A stretch of 64,000 nucleotides of DNA from Takakia lepidozioides (Eukaryota; Streptophyta; Takakiopsida; Takakiales; Takakiaceae): positions 46,748,001 through 46,812,000 of the forward strand of contig CM060733.1 of the NCBI GenBank assembly GCA_030704615.1, written 5' to 3'. Both the position numbers and the translations under genes were made by a program. Below, one piece after another: positions 46,267 through 58,369 of this stretch; the stretch's first letter is position 1, and every line of letters starts with the position of its first letter. The notes beneath the pieces are model-generated. The model did no database searches and was not told where the DNA came from. It was given only the letters and a program-made list of their open reading frames with translations.

Positions 46267-46849
46267 TAAACCTCCCTAAACTTGTTATGAATATATGATT
46301 GGGCAAGGACCTTAAGGACTATCTCAATGGCCTACCTGCCCTCGTCACTAGACTGAAATTTAAACTCGGGGTGGGACAACTACAAGTGCATCCACGAGCT
46401 ACCACATTTAACATACATGTTGACAAGGGTGTTGTGTAGAAAAGCATTTAATGCCTTCAATCCACTTAATATAATGTGAGCATATCCACCTGATTTTCAG
46501 TTTGCAGGCCTTTCAGCTTGATGCTCTTATGCTTGAGACAGGGGACATAGGTATCTGAATATGCTGAAATTATGCATAGCTGGTTGAAGTTTGTAGAGCC
46601 TCTTTCAGTTGCAGGATGGGGAAGGCAGGGGGCAAGGAGGCAGGGGAAAAATAGAATACTGTTTAGTATGACTCTTGGAGCCATTCCAGCTTAAAATGTG
46701 ATGATGTCTCCATTGGGGCATGGACCTCTTGGTCGTTTACAAGGGACTTGGTAGGGTCAGCATGATCATAGGAGTGTATGAAGGCTGACAGCCCTGGAAT
46801 TTTATAACCAGATGTCATTCTGAACATCCCCTAATTCTGGACAAATATG

Positions 46850-47207
46850 CCAATGTCAAGGGAGTGTTCAACACTATGGCTAAACGAGATGTGGTGTCGT
46901 GGAGTGCGATGCTTGCAGGGTATGCACAGCAGGGGTGCGGGATGGAGGCTTTGGATACCTATGAGCCAATGATGGGGGAAGGGGTGAAGCTCGACCACAT
47001 CATTTTAGTGTGTGTTTGCAGTGCGTGTACAAGCCTGGCAGCCCTGGAAAAGGGCAAAGAGGTGCATGGTTGCATCACCAAAGCTGGAATTGTACCATAT
47101 GTGATTCTGAACAATACCTCGTGGACATGTATGCCAAATGTGGGAGCATTGAGGATGAGGAGGGAGCCTTCAACACTATGGCTGAACGAGATCGTGTGAT
47201 AAGTTGA
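46850..47207 (+). pseudogene. PPR pseudogene fragment
   Basis: About one and a half PLS units: FNTMAKRDVVSWSAMLAGYA, GMEALDTYEPMMGEGVK, SLAALEKGKEVHGCITKAG, then after a frame change near 47,110 VDMYAKCGSIEDEEGAFN and a stop near 47,204. Both ends are truncated. The sequence is close to the other PPR copies here, so it is a piece of the same local family. Confidence 0.8.
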
Positions 47208-47219
47208 GTTAGTTGTTTC

Positions 47220-48150
47220 CTAGAACAAATATAGGTTGTCATTGTCAGCTGCTAGCAGCAAGGTAAGGATTTATGCATGATTTGTGCAGAGGCATGGATA
47301 GGTGAGGGAGCAGGGATAGAGTGTGGGTCCAGATTCATGTAAGAGGGCCAGATTTCAAGCTCCAGATTACCTATGATTCCCTGTGTCGAAGGATAGCTAC
47401 AAGAAACGTGCATGGGTAGATGGTCAACTGGAATTTGCCGTAGCAGTGGCTCAATTGATAAATCAGGCACTAGTAACGAAGACGCCTTCTTCAATAGCAC
47501 AGCGGCTACAAGTGGGTAGATGGTCTACTAGAAACAGCCGCAGCAGCACAATTGATAGAACAAGACACTAATAATGAAGGTACCTTCTTCAACATATTCC
47601 ACCTTGTTTTCCCCTGCTATCAGAGTCGTCCCTATATTTTCATGTTGAATTCTGCAAGTTAGCTCCGCGTTGGTGGATCTCTAGTGGTTTTGGAATGATT
47701 TTGACATGTTATTGCCAATGTGGTCGACAGGAAAATATTGAAAAAACAGATAACAGAGACGAGAAGAAGCTCTGTTCCAAAGAATACGTTTCCGACCCCA
47801 GTCAATGGTGGAACAATCGAGGCAAAAAAGTGAATGTTTGTTGGAAGTAGACGCAAGTCAGCAAGTATGGTAAGTAGGATTGGGGTGTTTGCTGGAACAA
47901 TTCTAGGCTGTCATTGTCAGCTGCTAGGAGCAAGGCAATGATATATACATGATTTGTGCAGAGGCATGGATAGCTGAAGGAGCAGGGATATAGTGCATGG
48001 GTCCAGATTCATCCAAGAAGGCCGGATTTCAATCTCCAGATTACCTATGATTCCTTGTGGAAGGATAGCTACAAGAAACCTGCATGGATAGATGATCAAT
48101 TGGTTGGTCTTGAGCTGAAGAGCACGACCCCTGCAGGGATGTCTCTCCAT
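47220..48150 (+). repeat. PPR-associated non-coding module, two partial copies
   Basis: TAGGTTGTCATTGTCAGCTG at about 47,230 and TAGGCTGTCATTGTCAGCTG at about 47,905 each lead through GCATGATTTGTGCAGAGGC and the GATTACCTATGATTCC segment. The first copy runs on to GACCCCAGTCAATGGTGGA near 47,800. Related pieces follow other PPR copies at 50.7-51.3 kb (minus) and 61.4-61.5 and 62.0-62.4 kb (+), so the module has been duplicated along with PPR genes. Confidence 0.7.
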
Positions 48151-48506
48151 CTGTAGATCTTTTAGGAAGTGGAAGGCTAGGGCCCAGCTTTCTTATGACA
48201 TTGTTAGCTGATTTTCAGTTCTTCTCCTTAGCTCGGTGCCTTTCTGTTTCCAAATTATGGCAGTAGTTTCTGGCTGCAGTCTCTTTTCTTGCTAGACTTT
48301 TTAGCTCCATGCAGACCCCCTTCTTTGTTTGCCTTCTTTCTTACTACTCTTTCTTGTCTTGGTACGCGAAGCTGTGTCTTCCTCTTTCACCCTCTATGGC
48401 ACTCTATCCAGAGGTTATTTTTTCCTCTTTGTATCCAAGGACATTTTATGTCCATTACCTATAAAGTTCTGGAGGCCACTGTCCCCCACTGTCCCTCTTT
48501 GTTAAC

Positions 48507-48535
48507 AAAAATAATAATAATAATAATAATAATAA
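48507..48535 (+). repeat. AAT microsatellite
   Basis: About nine AAT units, just left of the long inverted-repeat element. Confidence 0.9.
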
Positions 48536-48547
48536 AGACAACAATGG

Positions 48548-50490
48548 CTTATTTTCCTAGAAACCTAATGAGAATTTAAATCAATTAATAATCTAAATAT
48601 TATAATTGTATGATTTAATTTATTAAATTAAAATATTATTAAAAAACCTCTTTAGTCATGAAGTTATATACTCATGACTACATCATGGCAACGTGGCATT
48701 ATATGATACGATATTCTTTCCCACGTGTAGGTCATATATGTTGTCCATGTGGACACGTGTCACATCCGGAGTGCTACATGTGTCTCTCTGGCGCCTCTCC
48801 AATGGAGTCATACTTTGTAGACATGTAGTCATATAGTTACTCATATATAAATCATATAGTTGTGACTACATCCTCTCTACAGCATGACTCCAGGTGCCAC
48901 GCACGCAGTCACGGCTATGACTTGCAAAACGCAGTCCTAAAGACTAGTCGCCATGACAGGGCTTTTTTCACTGCAGAGTGATGTAGTCATGAACGCATAT
49001 AGGACTGAAAAAATAGTCATATGTGCAGTCATAAAAATGCTCATCTGTTGTAGTGGGTGCAGAGGCAGTCCTTTAGTTTGCTCGCCGATCTGCTCATGAG
49101 TCTCCTCATTCTCGGTGTGGCCTGTAGTGCGCCCACTCTCCTGAACATTGGCTGGGATAGTGTTGACAGTCTGTCCATGCTCTTTTTCTTGCAGTGGGTC
49201 AATCTGCTAATTGCGTCTTCAGCAGTCTGCTGAACGGTCTGATCATGGAGTCCTTGTAACGCCAACACAACATCTCATGCACCTCTGGCAAGGGAATCGA
49301 AAGCACACTAACGCGCTCGTCTAAATCGGACATTCCTGAAACAGATGAGTTGGACAAAGTGAGTCTGACAGCATGGAGGAAGAAAAGACCGTGAACTTCA
49401 CAACGGTCTAGAAGAAGTCGACATTACCTTCTAGGAGGTTGCCAATGAGACCAATATATGTCGAACACTACTCGCTCCATTACCGCAGCAAACCATTGCA
49501 ACGCCTCATCCACAACACTCTTCTTACCCGCATCCGAATCTAAATGAAACAAATACTTTCTCAAACTTTGCAAGTCCTTTACCAATTTACTGTATGGACG
49601 GAAATTGCCAAACTGCATCCATCGATGGTGAAAGAAAGAATTAGCAATGCGATCAAAATACTCTTCAGTAATTCCAAACAAGTGTTTTCCCTGCACCCCA
49701 AAGGTAGGATGTGTCATGGGCATATGTCTAAGTTCCTGAGGCCATGGGTCGTCTAAGAATGCTTCGACTATTTTTGCATCATACTCCTCAGGTGAGTACC
49801 AGTAGACTTGTGCACGAAATGCAACCAGTCCGCTCCACCCTTTTCACAAGCATCTTCCATGGCTGCAGAATCATACAAGAGATGCAGCGGCAATGAGCGA
49901 CTGACAGACTAAGAATAAGAAAGCAGAGAAGACCAGAAAAGAGAATGGAAAGAAACCATAGCACAAAGAAGAAATACTACAACAGATGAGCGTTTTTATG
50001 ACTGCAAATATGACTATTTTTTCAGTCCTATATGCGTTCATGACTATATGACTCTGAAGTGAAAAAAGCGGCGTGGTAGCGACTAGTCTTTAGGACTGCG
50101 TTTTGCAAGTCATAGCCGTGATTGCGTGCGTGACACCTAGAGTCATGCAGAGGAGAGTGATGTAGTCACAACTCTATGATTTACATATGACTAACTATAT
50201 GACTACATTGTCTGTCGAGCGTTGCCTACATGGAAAGGCTTCAGTGGAACAAGTGCATCACTGCGCAAGCGACACGTCACGCATTCATGAGGGGATCATA
50301 TGACTATATGTCTGCAAAGCGATGCCTACATGGAGAGGCGCCGGATGGACACGTGCGCCACTGCGGAGTTAACACGTCATTTTTGAATTATTTTTTAATA
50401 ATGTTTTTAATTTTAGTAAATCAAATTATAAATTATAAAATTTAGATTATTAATTTATTTAAATTCTTCATTATATTTTTGGGAAAATAG
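48548..50490. mobile_element. DNA element with about 0.5-kb inverted repeats
   Basis: The left arm (about 48,548-49,055) and right arm (about 49,975-50,490) are inverted copies, recognisable through GAATTTAAAT-AATTAATAATC near the outer ends and the ATGACT/AGTCAT-rich inner part. Both sides are flanked by AATGG (48,543-48,547 and 50,491-50,495), a possible 5-bp target duplication. The inner ends read GCTCATCTGTTGTAGTG and TACTACAACAGATGAGC, which resemble CACTA element termini facing inward. Long arms fit a MULE; the CACTA-like ends and repeated ATGACT words fit an En/Spm derivative. The class is open. Confidence 0.65.
49041..49830 (-). pseudogene. Gene fragment between the inverted arms
   Basis: On the minus strand an open exon runs from about 49,830 to 49,428 (YWYSPEEYDAKIVEAFLDDP; HLFGITEEYFDRIANSFFHH; LVKDLQSLRKYLFHLDSDAG) and ends at AAG/GTAATG. 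A 92-bp intron (49,427-49,336) closes with TTTCAG. The spliced frame soon meets a stop, while another frame beyond it reads MSDLDERVSVLSIPLPEVHEM. I do not recognise the protein. It looks like captured host exons or the element's own decayed gene. Confidence 0.5.
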
Positions 50491-50739
50491 AATGGAAGGC
50501 CAACGGGGCTTGTACAAGTCTTGTAAATCATATTACAAAATTCCAAATTGGACAAGCATCCCCACGGATGCCTCAAAGTCTAATGCGGAGCAAAAATTAG
50601 CAAACCGACACAAGGGCAGAAGTTTTTTAGTACTACTACAGTTCTAGTATACTACAATGAAGGACACTATATACAACTATCGAATGCAATACTCCTTACA
50701 ATTGCATTTGGCCAACAACTCCGAAACGAACTTGGTGGC

Positions 50740-51330
50740 AGTGTGGCAGTCACCACACACCCGAAGATTCTTCACGAGATGGAGAGACATCCCTGCAGCT
50801 CATCAACCCAAAACCTCGATTGTCCCACCAATATTGACTGGGGTCAGAAAAGTTCCACAGCTTCTCCTCGTCTCTGTTACCTGTTTTTGGATACTTTTTT
50901 GTTGTCACGTTGGCAATTTCATATCAAAGTCACTTCAAACTATCAAAGGTTCACTCAACCAGCTAACTTGCAGAATTCATAATGAAAATTGAGGGCCGAA
51001 TCTGATAAGAGGGAAAAACAGGGTGAAATGTGTTGAAGAATGTGCCTTGATTAACAGTGCCTGATTTGATCAATTGTGTCGCTGCTGCTGCGGCTTCCAG
51101 TTGACCATCTATCCATGCAGGTTTCTTGTACCTATCCTTCCACAACGAATCATAGGTAATCTGGAGCATGAAATCGGCCCTCTTGGATGAATCTCTATCC
51201 CTGCTCCTTTAGCTATCCATGCCTTTGCACAAATCATGCATACATCCTCGTCTTGCTGCTAGCAGCTGACAATGACAGCCTAGAATTGTTCCAGCAAACA
51301 CCCCAACCCTACTTATCACACTAGTTCATA
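50740..51330 (-). repeat. PPR-associated module, minus-strand copy
   Basis: Reverse-complement match to 47,230-47,860 (for example the TGTCATTGTCAGCTGCTAGC word near 51,265 on the minus strand). It follows the PPR pseudogene that ends near 51,440 on the same strand, as expected of a 3' flank. Confidence 0.7.
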
Positions 51331-51439
51331 TGCTCAATTGCATCTACTACTCTTTATAATCGAACAGGCGTTCACCTTCTTGCCTCGATTGTCCCACCAT
51401 TGACTGGGTTAGAAAAGTATTCATTCCACAGCTTTTCCT

Positions 51440-52780
51440 CGTCATTTGCCCCTAGGTCTCCCAAGCCTCCATCTCGTGCCCTTGTTGTGCAGATCCTGCA
51501 ATCATCACACTCCACAACACCACATGCCGTTCAGCCATACTGTCGAATACTCCCTTTGCATCCTCAATGCACCCACATTTGGCATACATGTCCACCAGGG
51601 CAGTGTTCATAATGATATCAGGTGCAATTCCAGATTTGATGATGTCACCATGGATCTCTTTGCCCTTTTGCAGGGCTGCCAGGCTTGCACAAGCATTGCA
51701 AACACACACAAACGTGATCTGGTTACACTTCACCCCTTCCCCCATCATAGGTCTCCAAGGCCTCCATCCCGCGCCCCTGCTGTGCATCTCCTGCAAACAT
51801 GGCATTACATGACACCATATCCTGTTCAGCCATACTGTCGAACACTCCCTTTGCATCCTCGATGCACCCGTATTTTGCATACATATCCACCAGGGTATTG
51901 TTCAAAATGACATCGGGTACAATCCAGCTCTGAAAATGTCACCATGGACCTCTTTGCCCTTTTCCAGGGCTGCCAGGCTTGTAGAATCATTGCAAATGCA
52001 CACAAACGTGATGTGGTCAGTGAGCTTCACCCCTTCCCCCATCATTCGATCATAGGTCTTCAAAGCCTCCATACCATGTCCCTGCTGTGCATACCCTGCA
52101 AGCATCGCGTTCCACGACACCACAAAATGTTCAGCCATAGTGTTGAAAACTCCCTTCGCATCCTTAATGCACCCACATTTGGCATACATGTCTACCAGGG
52201 CAGTGTTCAGAATGACATCTGGTACAATTCCAGCTTTGACAATGTCACCATGGACCTCTTTTCCCTTTTTCAAAGCTCCCATGCATGCACATGCATTGCA
52301 AACACAAACAAATGTGTTGGGCTTCACCCCTTTGCGCATCATTTGCTCATAGGTCTCCAAAGCATTCCTACCACACTCATGCTTGGTAAATCCTACCAAC
52401 ATTATATTCCACGTGATCAAAGATCATTGAGGCATTCTGTTAAACACTTGGTGAACATCCATGATGCTCCCGCACTTAAGGTGTTCAGTAGAAAAACATT
52501 TGGCATGAATCCACTTTGGATAATGTGAGTGTGCACCTGCTTTCCAACTTCCAAACCTTCCATCTTGATGCACTTAAGCAAGAGACAGACATACGTACCT
52601 GAGTATGCTGAAATGCCTCATTGGTCTAAAGTCTGTAGAGCCTCTGTCAGTCTGCTTGCCACAAAGCATCTTCACATGCCTAGAAGTGCAGCCAGAAGAG
52701 GCATTATGGACTCCCTCTCTTGATCCTCTTTCAGAAGTTGTGGTCATGGTTGAGGTGCCTGGTTTTATAAACTGTGCCAC
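51440..52780 (-). pseudogene. PPR (PLS type) pseudogene, tandem copy 2
   Basis: Starts MAQFIKPGTSTMTTTSERG, with the leader SREGVHNASSG shared with the copy at 53,692. A frame change near 52,580, a stop near 52,425 and the open stretch 51,902-52,420 follow, with good PPR repeats (CACMGALKKGKEVHGDIVKA; TALVDMYAKCGCIKDAKGVF; VVSWNAMLAGYAQQGHGM). Further repeats lie in two other frames down to 51,452. At least four PLS units and no E/DYW domain. The shared leader shows it was once a full gene copy. Confidence 0.85.
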
Positions 52781-52819
52781 TGCAGCTGCAGCCTTTAGTT
52801 GACCATCTACCCATGCAAG

Positions 52820-53692
52820 TTTTTCTTGTAGCTATTGATCCACAAGGAATCGCATCTGGTACAATTCTAGATTTGGCGATGCAACCATGCACCTCTTTGC
52901 CCTTTTCCAGGGCTGCCAGGCTTGCACACGCACTGCAAACGCACACAAACCTGATGTGGTCGGGCTTCACCCTTCCCACATCATTTGCTCATAGGTCTCC
53001 AAAGCCTCCATCCCGTGCCCCTGCTGTGCATACCCTGCAAGCATTGCGTTCCACAACACCACATCTCGTTCAGCCAGAGTGTGGAATACTCCCTTCGCAT
53101 CCTGAATGCACCCACATTTGGCAAACCTGTCAGTTTAGGATGACATCTGGTACAATTCCAGTTTTGACGATGTCAGCATGGACCTCTTTCCCCTTTTCCA
53201 GGGCTCCCAAGCTTGCACACGCATTGCAAACACCAACAAAGGTGATGTGGTTGGGCTTCACCGGCCCTTCGCGCAACATTTGCTCGTAGGTCTCCAAAGC
53301 ATTCCTACCACACCCATATTAAATCCTGCCAACATTATATTCAACGTGATCAAAGTTTGTTGAGGCATTCCATTGAACACTCGGTGTGCATTCATGATGC
53401 TCCTGCACTTAACATACATGTTCACAAGGGTGTTGAGGAGAAAAACACTTGGCGTGAATGCATTTTGGATAATGCGAGTGTGCACCTGCTTTCCAGCTTC
53501 CAGACCCTTCATTTTGATGTACTTAAGCAAGAGACAGACATACATATCTGAATCTGCTGATGCTCCTTGGTTTAAAGGTTGTAGAGCCTCTTTCAGTCTG
53601 CCTGCCTCACAAAGAATCTTCACATGCCCAGAAGAGCCAGAAGAGGCATTATGGACTCCCTCTCTTGATACTCTTTTAGAAGTTGTGGTCAT
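52820..53692 (-). pseudogene. PPR (PLS type) pseudogene, tandem copy 1
   Basis: The start is well preserved: MTTTSKRVSREGVHNASSG, then CEAGRLKEALQPL, MYVCLLLKYIKMKGLEAGKQ and VFLLNTLVNMYVKCRSIMNA, a typical N-terminal arrangement of a PLS PPR protein. After LAGFNMG the frame is lost (about 53,310). Further PPR sequence follows with stops to 52,731-52,979 (HIRFVCVCSACASLAALEKG). Copy 2 begins directly downstream, so the two form a tandem pair. Confidence 0.85.
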
Positions 53693-53708
53693 GGTTGAGG
53701 TGCCTGAT

Positions 53709-55003
53709 TTAAATCAGGGCTGCTAGGCCTGCAATGCACACAAACATGATGTGGCCGGGCTGAACCCCTTCCCCCATCATTTGCTCATAGGTCTCCAAAG
53801 CCTCCATCCCACGTCCCTGCTGTGCATACCCTGCAAGCATCGCACTCCACAACACCACATCTCGTTCAGCCATAGTGTTGAACACTCCCTTTGCATCCTT
53901 GATGCACCCACATTTTGCATACATGTCCACTAGGGTATTGTTCAAAATGACATTTGGTACAATTCCAGCTCTGAAGATGTCACCATGGACCTCCTTCCCC
54001 CTTTCCAGAGCTGCCAGGGCAGTGTTTAGAATGACATTAGGTACAATTCCAGCTTTGATGATATCCCCATGCACCTCTTTGCCCTTCTCCAGGGCTGCCA
54101 AGCCTGCAATGCACACAAACATGATGTGGCCGGGTTGAACCCCTTCCCCCATCATTAGTCATAGGTCTCCAAAGCCTCCATCCCACGTCCCTGCTGTGCA
54201 TACCCTGCAAGCATCGCACTCCACGATACCACATCTCGTTCAGCCATAGTGTTGAACACTCCCTTTGCATCCTCGATGCACCCACATTTTGCATACATGT
54301 CCACTAGGGTATTGTTTAGAATGACATTTGGTACAATTCCAGCTCTGAAGATGTCACCATGGACCTCCTTCCCCTTTTCTAGAGTTGCCAGGGCAGTGTT
54401 TAGAATGACATTAGGTACAATTCCAGCTTTGATGATATCCCCATGCACCTCTTTGCCCTTCTCAAGGGCTGCCAGGCTTGCACAAGCATTGCAATGCACA
54501 CAAACATGATGTGAGAGGGCAAAACAGGCTGAAATAGGTCAAAGAAGAAGGTGCCCTCACCACATTGTCCTTGAGCTTGTGTCATGACTTGACCGACCAT
54601 CAACCCAAAAGGACCTCTTGTGTGTGCTGCTTGTGTTTGTAGTCAGGTAATGTCGGATTGGTCTATGAGATCGAACCACCACAGTGCAGCTGAGTAGGCA
54701 GAGATTGAAACACGGCCTGCTAAGACCAAGCTGACTCTCCCAAGAACGGCGAGCTTCTCCTTGTCTCTCTCCCAAGAACGGCGAGCTCGCAAGAATGTTG
54801 CGAGCTTCTCCTCGTCTCATCTCCTCCTCCTCTTCTCCTTCCCGCATCATTTGCTCAACGCCTCCATCCCACGCCCCTGCATATCCTGCTATCATCGCGT
54901 TCCATCCCTCGGCTACATGGTGTGGCGAAGGAGACAAAAAAAACGCCAAGTCCCAGCCCTCCTCTGTGTTCACGATTACCCTAATGGGCAACCTTATTAA
55001 CAA
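53709..55003 (-). pseudogene. PPR pseudogene with an internally duplicated unit
   Basis: A start segment (55003-54557; WNAMIAGYAGAWDGG, acidic EEEEEMRRGE) resembles that at 45,366 on the + strand. Below it two nearly identical ~380-bp blocks lie in tandem (54,130-54,500 and 53,750-54,130), each with KGKEVHGDIIKAGIVPNVIL, a short second GKEVHGDIFRAGIVPNVILN and VDMYAKCGCI-DAKGVFNTMAE. The doubled KGKEVHGDI element inside each block is abnormal for PPR spacing and points to unequal crossing-over before the block itself was duplicated. Confidence 0.8.
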
Positions 55004-55045
55004 TTTTTTGACTTTTTAACCTTTTGCACTTTGATTCATTCTAGG

Positions 55046-55424
55046 TCATAGGCTAAAATCCTCCTACCAGGCTTGTCTAGAAAACCAAAACACCACGTAG
55101 ACAAACATTTGATAGTGGTAGTAAAATATATTACCATTGGGCTGGTTTGAACACTTTAGTAAAGTTAAAGTAGAAACTTTCACTTTGAGTTATTGAAATT
55201 GAAATATATATTACCAATTATATTTTCAGAATTACAGCTGTCAATGTTTGACTTAGGGGTGGTAGAATAAAGGACTCTGTAGTGAAACTTTTGATAGTTG
55301 TAGTGAATTGTTTTATTAATATCAGCACATTTCACTACGTGGTGCTAGAAATAGTGAAAAGTGGCAAATAGTGAAATTCATAGTGAAATACCGACGGTGC
55401 TGAAAACCATAGTGTGTTGTAGTG
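55046..55424. mobile_element. Insertion between duplicated PPR leader segments
   Basis: The sequence before it (54,955-55,045) and after it (55,425-55,700) are similar PPR 5' segments. In between lies AT-rich non-coding DNA with TTGTAGTG at its right edge (55,413-55,420) and a similar word near 55,297, like the CACTA-type ends nearby. No clear left terminus was found. Confidence 0.35.
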
Positions 55425-55700
55425 CCTCGCTGTGCCTATCCTCGCCCCTTCCTGCATCATTTGCTCAAGAATAGGTCTGCAAAGCCTCCATCCCACGCCC
55501 CTGCACATCCTGCGATCATCGTGTTCCATGATCTAGGCTCGTGGATACCAAGAAAACATATGGTGTGGTGGGAGACAACAAAAAAGGCCCAAAAGGAGGC
55601 CAAGTCCCAGCCCTCTGTTCACGGCTGGCAGTCTAATGGGCAACCCTATAAGCAATTTTTTGAAAAAATTTAACATTTTGCACTTTGATCATTGATGAAT
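55425..55700 (-). pseudogene. PPR 5' fragment
   Basis: A short minus-strand match to the first PPR motif and its flank (EQMMQEG preceded by GVGWRLCRP in another frame). It duplicates the start segment at 54,800-55,003. It is a non-functional fragment. Confidence 0.65.
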
Positions 55701-56059
55701 GAACTTACCCAATGGATGAATACATTCATTTATGTGCCTTCAAAATGACACGTATAGTGACGCAGTCGTATAATTAGAGTTGTAAAACCAAATTCAGTCA
55801 TGAAGTCATACGATTCTAGGAAAATTCATCCATGTGTAGTCCTCCATATGACGCAAGTCATATAAACCATCCCTGTCATCGTGGTTACAATGTTTGACCA
55901 ATGCTCCCTACCTTTCCGGAGTCATGTAGTGATATCCATTACAACAAAGTAATAAAACTATGACTGCAACGCATTTCAGCGTTCTGTAGTCGTGTACCTA
56001 ATGCCGTTTTTATGACTCCGCAAAAGCCCTAAAAACGCTCATCTCTTGTAGTGAAAGCT
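55701..56059. mobile_element. CACTA-like terminal fragment
   Basis: It ends GCTCATCTCTTGTAGTG at 56,043-56,059, one base different from the arm end at 49,039-49,055, with AGTCAT/ATGACT words scattered through the preceding 300 bp. On the minus strand this reads as a CACTACAAGAGATGAGC terminus with subterminal repeats. No second arm was seen. Confidence 0.5.
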
Positions 56060-56607
56060 CACCAGACTTGTTGCGGAGGCGATGGTTGTTGCGACGATTC
56101 AGTGCTCACGCGACTGTCCGCGCCTCGAAAAGCTAACACGCACAAAGGAAAGCGGGCTCGCACAAATGGGAGGTGGATGGGCCTAAAACGAAACAGTGTA
56201 AAAGAAGTTCAGCGGTAAGTGGAGAATATGTATAACCCTGCATGCCGACGCATGCCGCGGAGTGATGTGGCGATATTTCACTGGCGCCCCTTTTTGGCCA
56301 TCATCGCATTAAATAGTTGCAGACCCCTCACACGTGCTGTCGGTATGCCACTACACGGACAGTCCAGCAGACGGAAGGTTCAACAGAATGAAGAAGAGAC
56401 TGAGGCAGACAGGATGAGTGGGACTATTGTCAGTTTGTCGTCGCCTCATTCATTAAGTCCAGTAGACTTACTCCTGATGACAAAGACAGCCGAGCAGACC
56501 TAGTACCCTCGACAACAGACTCATATGCCACCGTAAGGACAGATTGACAACTGAGGTTAAGCGGACTGACGAAGAGACTAAGACGAGTGCGGAGCCTAGA
56601 CTCTCGC
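56060..56607. other. Non-coding, start of CAGAC-rich DNA
   Basis: Short ORFs without family features. CAGCAGAC and AACAGAC words begin near 56,360. Confidence 0.35.
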
Positions 56608-57600
56608 ATCAAGTATAAACGTCTTGAGTATTTCGTACATTGGAAAGGCTACGACATCAGCGAATGAACGTGGGAACCTTCATCCAACCTTGCCAATGCA
56701 TCTGACAAAGTCCAAGAGTTCCATCAACGATATTCAGCTAAGCCCCGAGCTACACGTCAATAAGACGTCACAACAATGATGTCAGCCAATTTAGCTTCAA
56801 GGTGAAGACTCCACATTTGGTGTATCTGATACACACTAAGGATGGAGGTTCTCCAATGACATAACGGCCGAACAGACCCACTGCAAACAACCTTGCGCAA
56901 CAACAGACTCATATGCCACTGCACGGACAGTCCAGCAGACAGAAGGTTCAACAGACTGACGCAGAGTAATTTGCGCGACAACAAACTGATTTCTAACAGA
57001 CTAATATCCCAAAAGACAAAGTATCCCCTAGGCGGCCGGGTGATACGGGAGTAGAGGCTGAACCGTAAATCGCACTTTCTGTCCGAGTTTGGATGCGGCG
57101 TGAGATTGCTAGCGCCCCTTCCCGCCGTCGTTGCATTAATAGGTCCAGCAGACTTACACGTGATCATAATAACGGCTCAACAGACCCAGCGCAAACAGAC
57201 TTGCGCCACAGCAGACTGACTTCGTGACAGTCTAGCTGACTGATATCAGAAGAGACGGACAGCCCAGCAGTCCGACGGCTCAGCAGACTCACGACAATGC
57301 GGATAATTAAAAGGTAATAGTTAAACGGACTCATATCCGAAGAGACGGACTTCCAGTTGACCGACGGTTCAACAGACTGATGAGCGAAGAGACTTCGGGG
57401 ATAAGACGAGAGAAGATACTTCGGAATTCGGCAGGCAGTGACGGCCCAGTAGTCCAGTGAAGAATAGACTCGCGCCACACCAGACTGGTATCCCTACAGA
57501 CCAACAGTCCAGCAGACCAGACTGATATCCCATCAAAACCACGCTTAGCGTCGCCGTCATGTCGTGGTTGCATTTCATCCGTCCAGCAGACTTACGTATG
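56330..57600. repeat. Dispersed decayed repeat of CAGCAGACTG / AACAGACTGATATCCC words
   Basis: Words such as GTCCAGCAGAC, TTCAACAGACTGA, GAAGAGACGGAC and ACTGATATCCC recur many times in irregular order over 1.2 kb. ACTCATATGCCAC recurs near 56,520 and 56,910. The repeats are too diverged to give a period by eye. Minus-strand ORFs across it are repeat translation. Confidence 0.6.
56608..56763 (+). pseudogene. Ty3/gypsy chromodomain fragment
   Basis: One frame reads RLEYFVHWKGYDISE, a stop (TGA near 56,665), then TWEPSSNLANASDKVQEFHQ and ends in TAA at 56,761-56,763. The tryptophan and glutamate pattern is that of the chromodomain at the integrase C-terminus of chromoviruses. It is less like the chromodomain at 7.4 kb, so it comes from another family. 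Nothing of the upstream pol is recognisable. Confidence 0.85.
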
Positions 57601-58369
57601 CCCATACTCATGGCACAACACACTGCTTAGAGAAAGATGCAGTCGAAGAGCCTGTTGATCCACGCGCATTTGCAGTCGTAAGGACCTCGAACATCCACAA
57701 GCAATGTGAATCCACATCTCTCAGGCTACGTCTCATTTCCCATTGTCCAATTTGCAAGGAGATGGTAGTGGATGAGATATGATGATTTAGGAGGTGCATC
57801 TGGATGTTTGAGGACCTTCAGACTAGATCGTGTTCCGTTCACACTCTCCGCCGTTCCCAGACATGTGGTGGCAGAGACGTCCTCCCCTGAATAGTCTCAT
57901 CGGTGGACATAAATTATGCAATGTATACACACCCCCACGTGCATATACTTCCGCGATTTCTGCTATCGTGTTACCAATGGTTTCCTGCTCCATACAAAGG
58001 AGCTCGGACTCGGACACACACCACAAACCGTAAACGCATGAAATTTTTCCACATATCGTCCTAAAAAATAACCACGTCAGCACAAAACGAAGGCGAAAAT
58101 AGTGGAAGCATATGCACGATGGTGGCTGTAGAGCCCTGCCAGCCCTCTCATGTTCAGGCATACCCTTCATCGTCATTAAAATTGCCCTAAACAAGAAAAA
58201 CAGCCGCATGCGTGCAAAGTTAGCTCCGCACCATTGGACAACAAAGAGCCGCAAGAACGAGACGACAAGAACGAGTGGGCGATTCGTGGCAGGATGTTGC
58301 GATTTTCCATGCCCTAAATATGGATGGCGCGGATGGGTTTCTCAGAATGGACGATTCAGATCCTTCGGC
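56764..58369. other. Mostly non-coding; repeat-rich then unique
   Basis: The CAGAC-word repeat continues to about 57,600. A 72-codon ORF at 57,564-57,782 ends with HCPICKEMVVDEI, but its single CxxC pair is not enough for a family call. From 57.8 to 58.3 kb nothing was recognised. Confidence 0.35.
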
